From Sinisalibacter aestuarii (GTDB lineage: Bacteria > Pseudomonadota > Alphaproteobacteria > Rhodobacterales > Rhodobacteraceae), in assembly GCF_027923545.1 (NCBI RefSeq), contig NZ_BROH01000010.1, positions 1-64,000 of the forward strand: a stretch of DNA of 64,000 bases, read 5' to 3'. A model generated the notes under the pieces. That model did not search any database, was not told the DNA's origin, and saw only the letters and a list, made by a program, of their open reading frames with translations. Both the position numbers and the translations under genes were made by a program. How positions within the stretch are numbered: the first letter of the stretch is position 1; each line of letters opens with the position of its first letter. Below, one piece after another: positions 51,392 through 60,112 of the stretch.

Positions 51392-52759
51392 TCAGGGCAG
51401 TATGGTTTGCACCGCCCTGACAACGCGCTTCACTGTCTTGTTATCAAATAGGCGCGGCGCGAAGTATACGCCAGCCGCGCGCTTGGAAATTTCGGCCATG
51501 GTGGGATAGGGCACCACGATTCCGGCGATGGCGGAGAGCTTCTGCCGGCCCGATAGTGCCAGCGCCCAGAGGGCGATCTGCTCGCCCGCGCCCGCGCCCA
51601 CCAGCGTGGCCCCCACCGGGCGGCCCTTGTGGACCATCACCTTGAGAAAGCCCGCCGTCTCGCCCGTGGCCACCGCCCGGTCATTGCCGGAAAACGCGGC
51701 GCGGGCAATCTCCACACCGTCACCGTAACGCGCCCGCGCCTCGGCCTCGGTCAGCCCCACCTGCGCCAGCTCCGGCGCGGTGTAGAGCGCATGGGGGATG
51801 TGATCGGCGCGGGCTTTGGCGGGCAGGCCGAACAGCATCGCGCGGATGATCACCCCGGCCTGGTAGCCCGCCACATGGGTGAATTGCGCCCCCCCGGTGA
51901 CATCGCCGATCGCGTGGATGCGGCGGTTCGTGCTGCGCAGGCGGGTATCGACCACGATGCCGCCGGACCCGGCTTCGACGCCCGCCTTATCGAGATCCAG
52001 CCCCTCGATGGCCGGCGCCCGCCCGGTGGCGACAAGCAGGTGCGAGCCGGTGATCCGGGCGCCATCGGCGGTGGTCAGCGTGATCCGGCCATCGCCGCCC
52101 TGCGCCCGGACCACCGGCATATCCTCCTCGATCCGCACGCCGCGCGCGCGCAGCGCCGCAAGCACAACGGCCACCGCCTCCGGATCGTCGCGCCCCATCG
52201 CGCGGGCGGCTTCCAGCACGGTCACCTCGCAGCCCAGCCGCCGGTGCGCCTCGGCCATTTCAAGGCCCACCGCCCCGGCACCGAGGATCAGCAGATGCTC
52301 CGGCCGCTCCGCGAGGGCAAAGATCGTCTCGTTGGTGAGACAGGGCACATCTTCCAGCCCCGCGATCGCGGGCAGGCGCGGGCGGGAGCCGGTGGCGATG
52401 ACGATGCGGCGGGCGCGGATCGTCTCACCGTTCACCGCGACCTCGCGCGGGCCGGTGAAACGGGCGAACCCCTTGATGACGCGCACGCCCAGCCCTTCGA
52501 AGCGCTCCACCGAATCGTGCGGCGCAATCGCCGCGATGGTGGCGCGGACATGGTCATGCGCATCCTGCCAGTCCATGCCGGCGCAGGCGGCATGCAGCAG
52601 CGCCTTTGAGGGCACGCAACCGGTATTGAGGCAATCGCCGCCCATCTCGCCCGCCTCGATCAGCACCACCCGCGCGCCCATCTGCACCGCGCCGGCGGCA
52701 ACCGAGAGCCCGCCGGAGCCCGCGCCGATGACACAGATATCGGTTTTGGTCACGCTCAT
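51392..52759 (-). CDS. Flavin pyridine-nucleotide disulfide oxidoreductase (MerA/Lpd-like)
   Basis: 455-residue FAD enzyme. ICVIGAGSGGLSVAAGAVQM is the FAD-binding Rossmann motif, GGDCLNTGCVPSKALLHAAC the redox-active disulfide, and LLILGAGAVGLEMAEAHRRL the NAD(P) motif. The C-terminal dimerisation domain ends VVPYPTMAEISKRAAGVYFA with no MerA-type vicinal cysteines, so mercuric reductase activity is unlikely. It is coupled by a 4-base overlap to the TVP38 gene, a pairing seen widely in bacteria. The substrate is unknown. Confidence 0.88.
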   Translation of the reverse strand: MSVTKTDICVIGAGSGGLSVAAGAVQMGARVVLIEAGEMGGDCLNTGCVPSKALLHAACAGMDWQDAHDHVRATIAAIAPHDSVERFEGLGVRVIKGFARFTGPREVAVNGETIRARRIVIATGSRPRLPAIAGLEDVPCLTNETIFALAERPEHLLILGAGAVGLEMAEAHRRLGCEVTVLEAARAMGRDDPEAVAVVLAALRARGVRIEEDMPVVRAQGGDGRITLTTADGARITGSHLLVATGRAPAIEGLDLDKAGVEAGSGGIVVDTRLRSTNRRIHAIGDVTGGAQFTHVAGYQAGVIIRAMLFGLPAKARADHIPHALYTAPELAQVGLTEAEARARYGDGVEIARAAFSGNDRAVATGETAGFLKVMVHKGRPVGATLVGAGAGEQIALWALALSGRQKLSAIAGIVVPYPTMAEISKRAAGVYFAPRLFDNKTVKRVVRAVQTILP

Positions 52760-53475
52760 CCGCGCCTCTCCCGTCGCATCAGTTTCATGAAGATCGGCAG
52801 CGCGGCCAGCAGGCTGAGCCCGATCAGCGGCCACAGGATATGCGGCGCAAAGATGACGCCAAGGTCGGGCCGCTCGCCGGCCTCGAACACTTCGCCCAGG
52901 CCCGCCCCCACCGAGGTGTAGACGAGCGCGCCCGGCACGATGCCCAGTGCCGTGCTGACGAAGAAGCGCCAGAGCGAGACGTTAAGCAGCGCGGCCACCA
53001 CATTGGCCACGAAGAAGGGCACGATGGGCAACAGCCGCATCAGGAACAGCACCGACCACTGGCTTTCGTCGATCCCCTGTTTCAGCCGGTGCACCGGGCC
53101 TTCGCTCGCGTCGATCCGGGCGGCGAGGCGTTCGCCATAGCCCATCCGGGCGGCGAGAAAGATGCCGGTGGCTCCCAGCGTGGCGCCCGCGATGTTGAAG
53201 AGCACGCCGGGAAACAGCCCGAACAGGAAGCCGCCGGTGAGCGTGGTGAGGGTTGCGCCGGGCAGCGAGAAGGCCGCGATCAGGATGTAGATGAACATGA
53301 AGGCGAGGGCAGCGCGCCAGTAATGCCCGGCGACGAAATGCATCAGCTCGTCGCGATAATCCGAGAGCATGTCGAACCCGAGCCAGGGCCGCAGGAACAC
53401 AAAGCCCAGCCCCGCGACCGCGAGGATCACGAGAAACGGCGCCTGGCGCAGCGCGCGGGCCTTTGCTTTATCCAT
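52756..53475 (-). CDS. TVP38/TMEM64 family (DedA-like) membrane protein
   Basis: 239-residue integral membrane protein. FIYILIAAFSLPGATLTTLT and GGFLFGLFPGVLFNIAGATL hold the family's glycine-rich repeat near residues 60-95; FLMRLLPIVPFFVANVVAAL is the second conserved motif with the R..P..P pattern. Roughly six helices. The MDKAKARALRQ start was selected; the longer frame reaches into the rpmH promoter. Families of this type are linked to lipid transport or membrane homeostasis. It is co-transcribed with the flavin reductase that follows. Confidence 0.88.
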   Translation of the reverse strand: MDKAKARALRQAPFLVILAVAGLGFVFLRPWLGFDMLSDYRDELMHFVAGHYWRAALAFMFIYILIAAFSLPGATLTTLTGGFLFGLFPGVLFNIAGATLGATGIFLAARMGYGERLAARIDASEGPVHRLKQGIDESQWSVLFLMRLLPIVPFFVANVVAALLNVSLWRFFVSTALGIVPGALVYTSVGAGLGEVFEAGERPDLGVIFAPHILWPLIGLSLLAALPIFMKLMRRERRG

Positions 53476-53607
53476 CCGACCTCCCGGGTTCTGGTGAAGA
53501 TGCGTGCCCGGAGGCGGAATGCCCACCCCCCGCGCCACCGTCTCACGCCCGATTGATCCGCGGGCGGGAAATGTTACAGCGCAGGACGGAAAACCGCGCT
53601 TGCAGGT

Positions 53608-53636
53608 TTGACTTGGGCGCAAAGCCCGCCTATAGA
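53608..53636 (+). promoter_or_regulatory. Strong sigma-70 type promoter of rpmH
   Basis: TTGACT (53608-53613), 17-base spacer, TATAGA (53631-53636), 68 bases before the rpmH ATG. This is one of the best consensus matches in the window, as expected for a ribosomal protein gene. Confidence 0.75.
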
Positions 53637-53704
53637 CCGGGCTTCGAATGTATCGGCCACGAATCCACCGGGATTCCTGCGCCACGATGAAACGGAGACG
53701 GGCG

Positions 53705-53839
53705 ATGAAACGCACCTACCAACCCTCGAACCTCGTTCGCAAGCGCCGCCACGGCTTCCGTGCGCGCATGGCGACGAAAGCCGGCCGCAAGATTCTCAAC
53801 GCGCGCCGTGCCCGGGGCCGCAAGTCGCTCAGCGCCTGA
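53705..53839 (+). CDS. rpmH: Ribosomal protein L34
   Basis: 44-residue L34: [20 protein letters not shown] then [24 protein letters not shown]-type end. All invariant residues ([18 protein letters not shown]) are present. The start is the second in-frame candidate; the upstream codons lack homology. rnpA follows 27 bases later in the usual order. It sits behind a near-consensus promoter. Confidence 0.98.
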
Positions 53840-53866
53840 GCCATCGCGCCCCAGAAACGTGACACG

Positions 53867-54271
53867 ATGAAACCGCCGGAGGCAGCCGTAACCACGGACG
53901 CGCCGGCGGTTTCCGTTTGCCTGCAAACCCTCACCAAACGCGCCGAGTTTCTCGCCTGCGCCCGCGCGGCCAAGGCGGTGACCCCCGGCTTCGTGCTGCA
54001 GGCCCGCCGCCGGGCGGAGGGAGACGACCCGGCCTGCATCCGCATCGGCTTTACCGCCTCGAAGAAGGTGGGCAACGCGGTGGCACGCAACCGCGCCAAG
54101 CGCCGGCTGCGCGCCCTCGCCCGCGCCGTTCTGCCGGAAGCTGCCCGCCCGGGATGGGATTATGTGCTCGTCGCCCGCCACGGCGAAACCGCCGCACGCC
54201 CCTTCACCGCGCTCGACGACGATCTTCGGCGGGCGCTTGCCAAGGTTCATTCTCCGCGCCAAGCCTCTTGA
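53867..54271 (+). CDS. rnpA: Ribonuclease P protein component
   Basis: 134-residue RnpA, which pairs with the M1 RNA to mature tRNA 5' ends. TLTKRAEFLACARAAKAVTP matches the N-terminal helix with conserved basic residues, and the RNR motif appears in GFTASKKVGNAVARNRAKRR (about residues 63-82). It lies directly behind rpmH, the nearly universal arrangement. yidD and yidC, normally next, are displaced by about 5 and 9 kb. Confidence 0.95.
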   Translation: MKPPEAAVTTDAPAVSVCLQTLTKRAEFLACARAAKAVTPGFVLQARRRAEGDDPACIRIGFTASKKVGNAVARNRAKRRLRALARAVLPEAARPGWDYVLVARHGETAARPFTALDDDLRRALAKVHSPRQAS

Positions 54272-54346
54272 CCCGCGCATTTCGCTGGTGAAAATCGCTT
54301 ATCATGATGTATGAATGTTCGAGCCAGAGAACAGAGGGAGGAATGG

Positions 54347-54688
54347 ATGGCATTCGAATTCAACGGCCAGTCGATCGAGACCACGGCAACCGGCTACCTC
54401 GTCAACCAAGAGGATTGGAGCGAAGACCTCGCCCGCGCGATGGCCGAGGCCGAGGAAATCGGTGAACTCACCGAGCGCCACTGGGACGTGATCAACTACC
54501 TGCGCGAAGAATATTTCGACAACCGCGAGAACCAGCCCAACACACGCGCGATCATCAAGGCGATGAGCGATGCCTGGGGTGAGAAGATCAAGCAGGATGC
54601 GCTTTACGCGCTGTTCCCGTTCGACCCCTCCAAGCAGGGCGGCCGGATCGCGGGCCTGCCGGAAAGCCGGCGCAAAGGCGGCTACTGA
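54347..54688 (+). CDS. DsrC/TusE-family protein with no C-terminal cysteines
   Basis: 113-residue DsrC/TusE-fold protein. GYLVNQEDWSEDLARAMAEA, TERHWDVINYLREEYFDNRE, NTRAIIKAMSDAWGEKIKQD and ALYALFPFDPSKQGGRIAGL are clear family segments. The tail ends PESRRKGGY, so both CysA and CysB are missing. There is no cysteine elsewhere either, hence no persulfide chemistry. Such members may act as regulatory or structural relatives of the sulfur carriers. The ATG at 54347 follows GGGAGGAA; a terminator follows the gene. A second family member lies at 9584-9949. Confidence 0.88.
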   Translation: MAFEFNGQSIETTATGYLVNQEDWSEDLARAMAEAEEIGELTERHWDVINYLREEYFDNRENQPNTRAIIKAMSDAWGEKIKQDALYALFPFDPSKQGGRIAGLPESRRKGGY

Positions 54689-54712
54689 GCCGGACGGCAC
54701 CGGCAATACGGC

Positions 54713-54740
54713 AAAGGCCCGCGGTTTCGCGGGCCTTTTT
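54713..54740. terminator. Bidirectional intrinsic terminator
   Basis: AAAGGCCCGCG, loop GTTT, CGCGGGCCTTT, followed by two further T. An 11-bp perfect stem with A and T tracts on both sides, between the DsrC-like gene (plus) and ask (minus), so it can serve both. One of the clearest terminators in the window. Confidence 0.9.
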
Positions 54741-54748
54741 CACTGGCG

Positions 54749-56173
54749 TCAGGCGGCGCGGCGCAGGCCGGGCTCGGCGCCCTCGACCAAGGCGGCGTGC
54801 AGGGCCGCGATGGCCGGGGTGATGTCTTCGCGGTCGAGGACGAATTGCACATCCACCTTGCGCGGCCCCTGGCTCGCGCCGATCGGTTCGATCCCCTCCG
54901 CGCCCAGCGCCAGAAGCCCGCGCGACAGCACCGAGAGGCCCGAGAGATCGCGCCCGATCACCGAGGCCATCGCCACGGCGCGCAATGACAGTTCGGCCGA
55001 GGGGAAGCGCGCGCGCAGATCCTTCTCGACCCGGCGCATCACCTTCATCGAAGCATCGACGTAATGGGTGATCGTATTGGCGTTCGACACTTTCGAGACG
55101 ATCCGCACCCCATGGCGCGTGAGCAGCTCCAGGATCGTGGAATCGTAGCCCTTCACCCCCACCATGTCCTGCTCGAACAATTCGAGCGCAAAAAGGTCGA
55201 GCCCGGTGACGATCTCGACGCCGGGGCTTTCGGCGGGCCGGTCGTCGATCAGCGTGCCGGGGTCGTGCGGCTCGAAAGCGTTGGTCACCCGCAGCGGCAC
55301 CTCGGCCTGGCGCAGCGTTTTGGCGGCCTTCGGGTGGATCGCCTCCATCCCCATGTTGGAAAGCTGGTCGGCCACGTCGTAATTGGTGCGCCCCAGCTTC
55401 TTGACGGCGCCCGCGCCCACCAGCTTCGGGTCGGCGGAGGAAAGGTGGAATTCCTTGTGGATGATCGCCTCGCGCGCGCCGGTGAGGGCGGCGAGACGGG
55501 AAAAGGTCACCTCGGAATAGCCCCGGTCATACTCGCCCATCAGCCCTTCGGCGCATTGGGCGTAGCCGGTGACGACAGGCATCTCGCTCATCGGGTCGAC
55601 GCCCTCCATCGCCGCGCGGATGCGCTCATCGAGGCTCACATCGCCCTCGTCGCGCCAGCCGGAAAGATCGACGAAGCGCGCGTTCACACCGGCGCGCTGC
55701 AGCATCAGGGTGGTGACGAAGGCCGAATGCGCCTCGCCCAGCCCCGACAGCAGCTCGCGGGTCTGGCCCATATGTTCCGACAGCCGGAAATGGCCGTAGG
55801 AGCACAGCCGCTGCAGGTCGATCAGGCAGCCGCGCGCACCATGCAGACGATCCTGCACGAAGGCATCGGCCCGCTCGATATCGGCGGGATGGCCAAGCAC
55901 GCGGCTATGCGCCGCCACCATCGCCGCCGCCGCCTTGTCGAGCCGGTCGTGCCAGCCGTGATCGGCATCGTTATTGGCGAAGGCGGCAAAGGCCCCCGGC
56001 TCGCCCGTTTTCTTGTGTTCGAGCAGCAGATCGGTGATGCCGCCAAAGGCCGAGACCACGAAGATGCGGCCATAGAGGCCGCTCCCCTCCCGGCTGCCGA
56101 CGATCAGCGTGTCGCGCAATTCGTCGATACGCGACATCGACGTGCCGCCGATTTTTTCCACGGTGTGGGTCAT
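54749..56173 (-). CDS. ask_ect: Ectoine-specific aspartate kinase (Ask_Ect)
   Basis: 474-residue aspartokinase, distinct from the housekeeping LysC. VEKIGGTSMSRIDELRDTLI carries KIGGTSM, the Ask_Ect form of the kinase signature (usually KFGGTS). Catalytic region segments HKEFHLSSADPKLVGAGAVK and the C-terminal ACT domains (VGVKGYDSTILELLTRHGVR, MASVIGRDLSGLSVLSRGLL) follow. It supplies aspartyl phosphate for ectoine and is probably less feedback-inhibited. It is the last gene of ectABC-ask, 4 bases after ectC. Confidence 0.93.
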   Translation of the reverse strand: MTHTVEKIGGTSMSRIDELRDTLIVGSREGSGLYGRIFVVSAFGGITDLLLEHKKTGEPGAFAAFANNDADHGWHDRLDKAAAAMVAAHSRVLGHPADIERADAFVQDRLHGARGCLIDLQRLCSYGHFRLSEHMGQTRELLSGLGEAHSAFVTTLMLQRAGVNARFVDLSGWRDEGDVSLDERIRAAMEGVDPMSEMPVVTGYAQCAEGLMGEYDRGYSEVTFSRLAALTGAREAIIHKEFHLSSADPKLVGAGAVKKLGRTNYDVADQLSNMGMEAIHPKAAKTLRQAEVPLRVTNAFEPHDPGTLIDDRPAESPGVEIVTGLDLFALELFEQDMVGVKGYDSTILELLTRHGVRIVSKVSNANTITHYVDASMKVMRRVEKDLRARFPSAELSLRAVAMASVIGRDLSGLSVLSRGLLALGAEGIEPIGASQGPRKVDVQFVLDREDITPAIAALHAALVEGAEPGLRRAA

Positions 56174-56177
56174 GGTG

Positions 56178-56576
56178 TCAGGCCGTTTCTTCCGCCGGGG
56201 CGTAGGAGCCGTCTTCACGGTGCACCTCGGTGCCGGTCACGGGCGGGTTGAAGACACAGGCCATCACCAGCTCTTCCTCCGCGCGCAGCACATGGCGGTC
56301 ATGGTTGTTGAGCGCATACATCACGCCGGGGCGGATCTTGTGCGTCTCGCCGGTGGCGAGATCGGTGATCGAGCCCTTGCCCTTCATGCAATAGACGCTC
56401 TCGAAATGGTTCTTGTATTCGAACGTGTGCTCGGAGCCTTCCTGCAGAAAGGTGATGTGAAAGGAAAACCCCATACCGTCACCGGCCAGCAGCATCCGGA
56501 CCGAGGTCCAGTCGGCATCGGAGACCACCCTGTCGCGGTCGTTTTCGATAATCTCGTTGAAGTCGCGTACGATCAT
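56178..56576 (-). CDS. ectC: EctC, ectoine synthase
   Basis: 132-residue cupin that cyclises N-gamma-acetyl-diaminobutyrate to ectoine. [20 protein letters not shown] is the family start; metal and substrate residues lie in [40 protein letters not shown] and [20 protein letters not shown]. Length is standard. It follows ectB after 5 bases. Confidence 0.97.
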   Translation of the reverse strand: MIVRDFNEIIENDRDRVVSDADWTSVRMLLAGDGMGFSFHITFLQEGSEHTFEYKNHFESVYCMKGKGSITDLATGETHKIRPGVMYALNNHDRHVLRAEEELVMACVFNPPVTGTEVHREDGSYAPAEETA

Positions 56577-56581
56577 GCCGG

Positions 56582-57871
56582 TTACTCCGCCGCCAATGTG
56601 TTACGCCCGGCCATCGCGTCGCGGGTGGCGTCGAGCAGGATGTTGAAGCCCTTGCGGAAGGTCTCCGCCGACGTGGTGAGCGGGGCCAGCACCTTGACCA
56701 CCTGGTCCTCGTTGCCCGAGGTCTCGATCACCAGCCCCTTGTCATAGGCGCGGGCGCAGATATCGGCGGCAAGGGCGCCGGAGATCACGTCGACCCCCTG
56801 CATCAGCCCGCGGCCTTTGAGCTGCGCGCCCGGCACCAGGCCAGCCACCTCCTGCAGCGCCGTCGTCAGCATCACCGCCTTGTCGGCAAGCTGGCGCTGG
56901 AAAGCATTGTCGGCCCAGAATTTCTCGATCGCCACGCGGGCGGTGACGAAGGCGTGGGTATTGCCGCGGAAGGTGCCGTTATGCTCGGCGGGGCCGAACA
57001 CGTCATGCTCGGGGCGCACCAGCACCAGCGCCATCGGCAGGCCGAAACCCGAGACCGATTTGGCCATCGTCACGATATCGGGCGTCACGCCCATTTCTTC
57101 GAACGAGAAAAACGTGCCGGTGCGGCCGACGCCGGCCTGGATATCGTCGATGATCAGCAGCGCGCCGTGCTTCTTCGCCACCTCGGCAATGGCGCGCACC
57201 CAGTCGGGCGAGGCCGCGTTCAGCCCGCCCTCGCCCTGCACCGTCTCGAACAGGATCGCGGCGGGCGCGTCGATGCCGCCGGATGGGTCGGACAGCATCT
57301 GGTCGAGCAGCGCGGCGCTGTCGACACCCTCGGCATAACCGTCGAAGGGCATCCGTGTGACGCCGGAAGCATCCATTCCCGCGCCGCCGCGGTGATAGCC
57401 GTTGCCGGTGGCGGCGAGCGCGCCCATGGTCACGCCGTGAAAGCCGTTGGTGAAGGCGATCACGTTGGTGCGGCCGGTGGATTTGCGCGCGATCTTCATC
57501 GCCGCCTCCACCGCGTTGGCGCCGGTGGGGCCGGTGAACATCACCCGGTGATCCATGCCGCGCGGGGCGAGGATATGGCGCTCGAAGGCGGCGAGGAAGG
57601 CGCCCTTGGCGTCGGTGTGCAGGTCAAGCCCGTGGGCGATGCCGTCGGCGGTGATGTACTCGACCAGCGCCGCTTTCATGTCGGGATCGTTATGGCCGTA
57701 ATTGAGCGAGGAGCAGCCGGCGAGGAAGTCGATGTAGCTGCGGCCCTCGGCATCGGTCAGCTCGGAACCGCGCGCGGAGGTGAACAGCGCGGGCATGGAC
57801 CGGCAATAGGAGCGCGCCGCGCTTTCGCGGCGGTCGAAGATGTCACGGGTTTCGGTCATGTCCTTCGGCAT
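56582..57871 (-). CDS. ectB: EctB, diaminobutyrate aminotransferase
   Basis: 429-residue class III PLP aminotransferase converting aspartate semialdehyde to 2,4-diaminobutyrate. [40 protein letters not shown] and [20 protein letters not shown] precede the PLP-binding Lys in [20 protein letters not shown]. Family length and motifs are complete. It follows ectA by 41 bases; the RNA there may fold, but I see no terminator. Confidence 0.96.
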   Translation of the reverse strand: MPKDMTETRDIFDRRESAARSYCRSMPALFTSARGSELTDAEGRSYIDFLAGCSSLNYGHNDPDMKAALVEYITADGIAHGLDLHTDAKGAFLAAFERHILAPRGMDHRVMFTGPTGANAVEAAMKIARKSTGRTNVIAFTNGFHGVTMGALAATGNGYHRGGAGMDASGVTRMPFDGYAEGVDSAALLDQMLSDPSGGIDAPAAILFETVQGEGGLNAASPDWVRAIAEVAKKHGALLIIDDIQAGVGRTGTFFSFEEMGVTPDIVTMAKSVSGFGLPMALVLVRPEHDVFGPAEHNGTFRGNTHAFVTARVAIEKFWADNAFQRQLADKAVMLTTALQEVAGLVPGAQLKGRGLMQGVDVISGALAADICARAYDKGLVIETSGNEDQVVKVLAPLTTSAETFRKGFNILLDATRDAMAGRNTLAAE

Positions 57872-57912
57872 GAGAAGTCTCCTTTCGGGAGCGTGGGGAA
57901 TGGGGGATGCGA

Positions 57913-58446
57913 TCAGGCCGCGCGGATCAGCGCATCGGCCTCGGGCAGCGTGATCGTCACCATATGCTCGGTGTCGTGATGCCCGTCGAAATGCGCGTCG
58001 CGCTCGAAATGCGGCACATCGTCAAGCTGGCCGCCGATGGCGCGCGCGAAGCTGCGAAACAGCGCCCAGGAGGCGGCATTGTCTTCGGTGATCGTGGTCT
58101 TGAGGTGGGTGGCGCCATCGCAGGCGTCACGCTCGATCAGGTCGAGCAGCATCGTCTTGCCAAGGCCAAGGCCCCGCGCCTTCGGGCTGACCGCCACCTG
58201 CCAGACGAACAGCTCGTCGCGCGCCGGAATCATGTGGCCGGAGATCCAGCCGACGATGTCGCCATCCAGTTCGGCGACCACGCAGGTATCGCGGAAATGG
58301 TCGGCCTGGATCAGATTGGCATACATCGAGTTTTCGTCGAGCGGCTTGCAGCTTTTTACAAGCGCCCAGATGTCAGCCCCGTCCGTCGCAAGCGGTTTGC
58401 GCAGGCGGGGCGCGCGCGTTCGGGGTTTATCAGTGTCTTTCGGCAT
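57913..58446 (-). CDS. ectA: EctA, diaminobutyrate acetyltransferase
   Basis: 177-residue GNAT acetyltransferase, which makes N-gamma-acetyl-L-2,4-diaminobutyrate. The acetyl-CoA-binding motif is VSPKARGLGLGKTMLLDLIE (about residues 90-109), and the family segments IWALVKSCKPLDENSMYANL and DHFRDTCVVAELDGDIVGWI are present. It is the first gene of the ectABC-ask operon. No ectD (hydroxylase) gene lies in the window. Confidence 0.96.
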   Translation of the reverse strand: MPKDTDKPRTRAPRLRKPLATDGADIWALVKSCKPLDENSMYANLIQADHFRDTCVVAELDGDIVGWISGHMIPARDELFVWQVAVSPKARGLGLGKTMLLDLIERDACDGATHLKTTITEDNAASWALFRSFARAIGGQLDDVPHFERDAHFDGHHDTEHMVTITLPEADALIRAA

Positions 58447-58636
58447 GGATGACGACCTCTTTTTTGCTTTGGATGTCTAAGTAAAGGGGGTTGAGATGTA
58501 TTTCAACCTTTGAAGTAGTTTTCTTGTTGTCCTGTGATATATCCAACAAATTAAGAAACTATTACAACAAATCTGTGACAATTCCCCAGAACATCTCCTT
58601 CACAAGATGAATGATCCAGCAAAAATGCTTAGAGGA
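58447..58636. promoter_or_regulatory. AT-rich ectA-ectR divergent control region
   Basis: 190 bases, markedly more AT-rich than the flanks. Dyads include TTCAA-CCT-TTGAA (58501-58513) and GTTGA-N8-TCAAC (58489-58506), and TTGTTG-N14-CAACAA near 58524-58549, any of which could be the site of the MarR-type EctR. The ectA promoter must lie here, consistent with osmotic induction. Confidence 0.5.
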
Positions 58637-58666
58637 TTGAAGCAATCTGGCGGCCCGTGCGATACT
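58637..58666 (+). promoter_or_regulatory. Promoter placing the ectR start at its ATG (leaderless)
   Basis: TTGAAG (58637-58642), 18 bases, GATACT (58661-58666). Transcription would begin near 58673, exactly the ATG of MSTTPD, and no ribosome site precedes that ATG. This suggests a leaderless mRNA. Confidence 0.5.
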
Positions 58667-58672
58667 CGCCCC

Positions 58673-59173
58673 ATGTCCACGACGCCCGACCGCACCGATG
58701 ACAGCCTGATCGCGCTGCGCCGCATTCTGCGCGCGACCGAACTCTATGAGCGCAAGCTGGCGCGGTCCGCCGGGCTGACGCCGCCGAAACTGCGGGTGCT
58801 GCAGATCCTCGCCGCCCGTCCCGATGGCAGCGCGACGCCGAAGGCGCTGGCGGTGCAGATGGGCGTGGCGCAGGCCACGGTGACCGCACTGGTCGACAAG
58901 CTGGAGGCCGACCGGCTCGTCAGCCGCCTGCGCTCCGAGACCGACCGGCGGCAGACCAACGTCGCCATCACCGGCGCCGGGCGCGACGCGCTGGGGCAGG
59001 CGCCCGACGCGCTGCAACAACGCTTCGTGCGCGCCTTCGAGGGGCTGGCCGACTGGGAGCAGGCGCAGCTCGTCTCGTCGCTCGAACGGGTGGCCGCGAT
59101 GCTGGATGCCGAAGAGATGGACGCCTCGCCGGTGCTGGCCGTGGGCGATCTCAAGACCGGCACGCCGAGCTAA
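58673..59173 (+). CDS. ectR: EctR, MarR-family regulator of ectoine genes
   Basis: 166-residue MarR-type repressor. The winged helix contains LTPPKLRVLQILAARPDGSA, TPKALAVQMGVAQATVTALV and DKLEADRLVSRLRSETDRRQ (about residues 38-98). It is divergent from ectABC-ask, the standard place for EctR, which represses ect genes in low salt. A start 22 codons upstream (58607) exists, but the promoter spacing favours 58673. Its stop is 54 bases from yidD. Confidence 0.88.
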   Translation: MSTTPDRTDDSLIALRRILRATELYERKLARSAGLTPPKLRVLQILAARPDGSATPKALAVQMGVAQATVTALVDKLEADRLVSRLRSETDRRQTNVAITGAGRDALGQAPDALQQRFVRAFEGLADWEQAQLVSSLERVAAMLDAEEMDASPVLAVGDLKTGTPS

Positions 59174-59227
59174 ACGTCGCAGCCGCCACCCCTAGCCGCG
59201 CCGCCTGACCGGGCTTATATCCGGGCC

Positions 59228-59482
59228 ATGACGCCGCTTGCCTTTCTCCTCTCGCTGCCCGTGCGCGCCTACCGCGCCGTGCTCAGCCCCTGGGTGGGCC
59301 ATTCCTGCCGTTACCAGCCCACCTGCAGCGCCTATGCGCTCGAAGCGCTGGAGAAGCACGGCGGGATCAAGGGCGGCTACCTCGCCGCCAGGCGCGTGCT
59401 CTCCTGCCATCCGCTCGGCGGCTCGGGCTATGACCCGGTGCCGGAGCCAAAGGGCCACAAGCACGACCATCCCGAAAGCTGA
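59228..59482 (+). CDS. yidD: YidD, membrane protein insertion factor
   Basis: 84-residue amphipathic membrane-associated protein. [40 protein letters not shown] and [20 protein letters not shown] hold the conserved cysteines and GG motif. YidD assists YidC-dependent membrane insertion. It normally lies between rnpA and yidC; here the ectoine genes separate it from rnpA and about 4 kb from yidC. Confidence 0.95.
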   Translation: MTPLAFLLSLPVRAYRAVLSPWVGHSCRYQPTCSAYALEALEKHGGIKGGYLAARRVLSCHPLGGSGYDPVPEPKGHKHDHPES

Positions 59483-59592
59483 GCCGTGGCCGCAGGGCCA
59501 CAGCTGCGGCAGCTTGTCGCAATTTTGGTGTCTTTTGCGCCGCGATGTGGTATCCGGCCCTCGTCCGACACACCAAAGAGGGAGGGGCATTC

Positions 59593-59667
59593 ATGACCAG
59601 CACCAGTGCTTTCGCCGAACTGCTCCATGTCGGCCGACGCAGCTTTGCCACCTCGCGGCTCTGCTAG
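59593..59667 (+). CDS. Short ORF (24 residues) with strong ribosome site
   Basis: MTSTSAFAELLHVGRRSFAT SRLC. A near-perfect GGGAGGGG lies 6 bases upstream. Its position, about 125 bases ahead of two tandem arginine-rich genes, suits a leader peptide or a tiny structural gene. It ends in Cys with no known family. Alternatively it is a chance ORF in a GC-rich transcript. The 59483-59592 segment upstream holds GTGGCC-GCAG-GGCCAC and AGCTGC-G-GCAGCT hairpins that may terminate yidD. Confidence 0.45.
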   Translation: MTSTSAFAELLHVGRRSFATSRLC

Positions 59668-59793
59668 CACCGCGCCCAGCGCCCCTTTCATCGCTGACAT
59701 GACACGAGCCTGACCGGCAGCGCCCCCTGCGCCCGGCCTTCCGGCTTATTCCCTCTTTCAAGGAGCCCGATGCCATCCGCATCGGGAGGACAG

Positions 59794-60018
59794 ATGACCG
59801 ATACACCCATTTCCATCGGGGTGACGCCCCCGGAAGCGATTCTCACCCGGCTGATCGAGCGCCACGGCGCCTGGCCGACCCTGCGCGCGCTCTGGGCCGT
59901 GCTGATCCGGCGCGGCAGGCGGCGGGCGCAGGCCGACAGTCTGCCCGACCACCTGCGCCGCGATATCGGCCTGCCGGAGCGTGGCGAGCCGCCGCCGCTG
60001 CGCCATCCCTGGCCATGA
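59794..60018 (+). CDS. DUF1127-like arginine-rich small protein, copy 1
   Basis: 74-residue protein: MTDTPISIGVTPPEAILTRL, IERHGAWPTLRALWAVLIRR, then RGRRRAQADSLPDHLRRDIG and LPERGEPPP. It shares the LxxHLRRDIGL ending and an upstream LIxxHGAxxTLRA segment with the next gene, so the two are tandem duplicates. The basic, helical C-terminus suggests RNA or membrane contact. A longer form from 59770 also has a good ribosome site (AAGGAG), so both starts are conceivable. Confidence 0.7.
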   Translation: MTDTPISIGVTPPEAILTRLIERHGAWPTLRALWAVLIRRGRRRAQADSLPDHLRRDIGLPERGEPPPLRHPWP

Positions 60019-60112
60019 CCCCGGCGGGCGGGGCCGGACCATTGCGCTTGACCTAAAGTGCACTTGAGGTCCGACCCTGCCCGCGAATCAAAATCCCGGA
60101 AGGATATTCACG

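Noticed and set aside
51392-52759. Mercuric reductase assignment
   Set aside because: No heavy-metal-associated domain and no C-terminal vicinal cysteines; kept only as a generic flavin disulfide reductase.
53476-53704. Replication origin near rpmH
   Set aside because: rpmH often lies near oriC, but I found no DnaA-box cluster, dnaA or AT-rich unwinding region here.
56154-58460. Ectoine hydroxylase (ectD) in the ectoine operon
   Set aside because: The operon goes ectA-ectB-ectC-ask with no room for ectD, and no dioxygenase motif is seen in the window.
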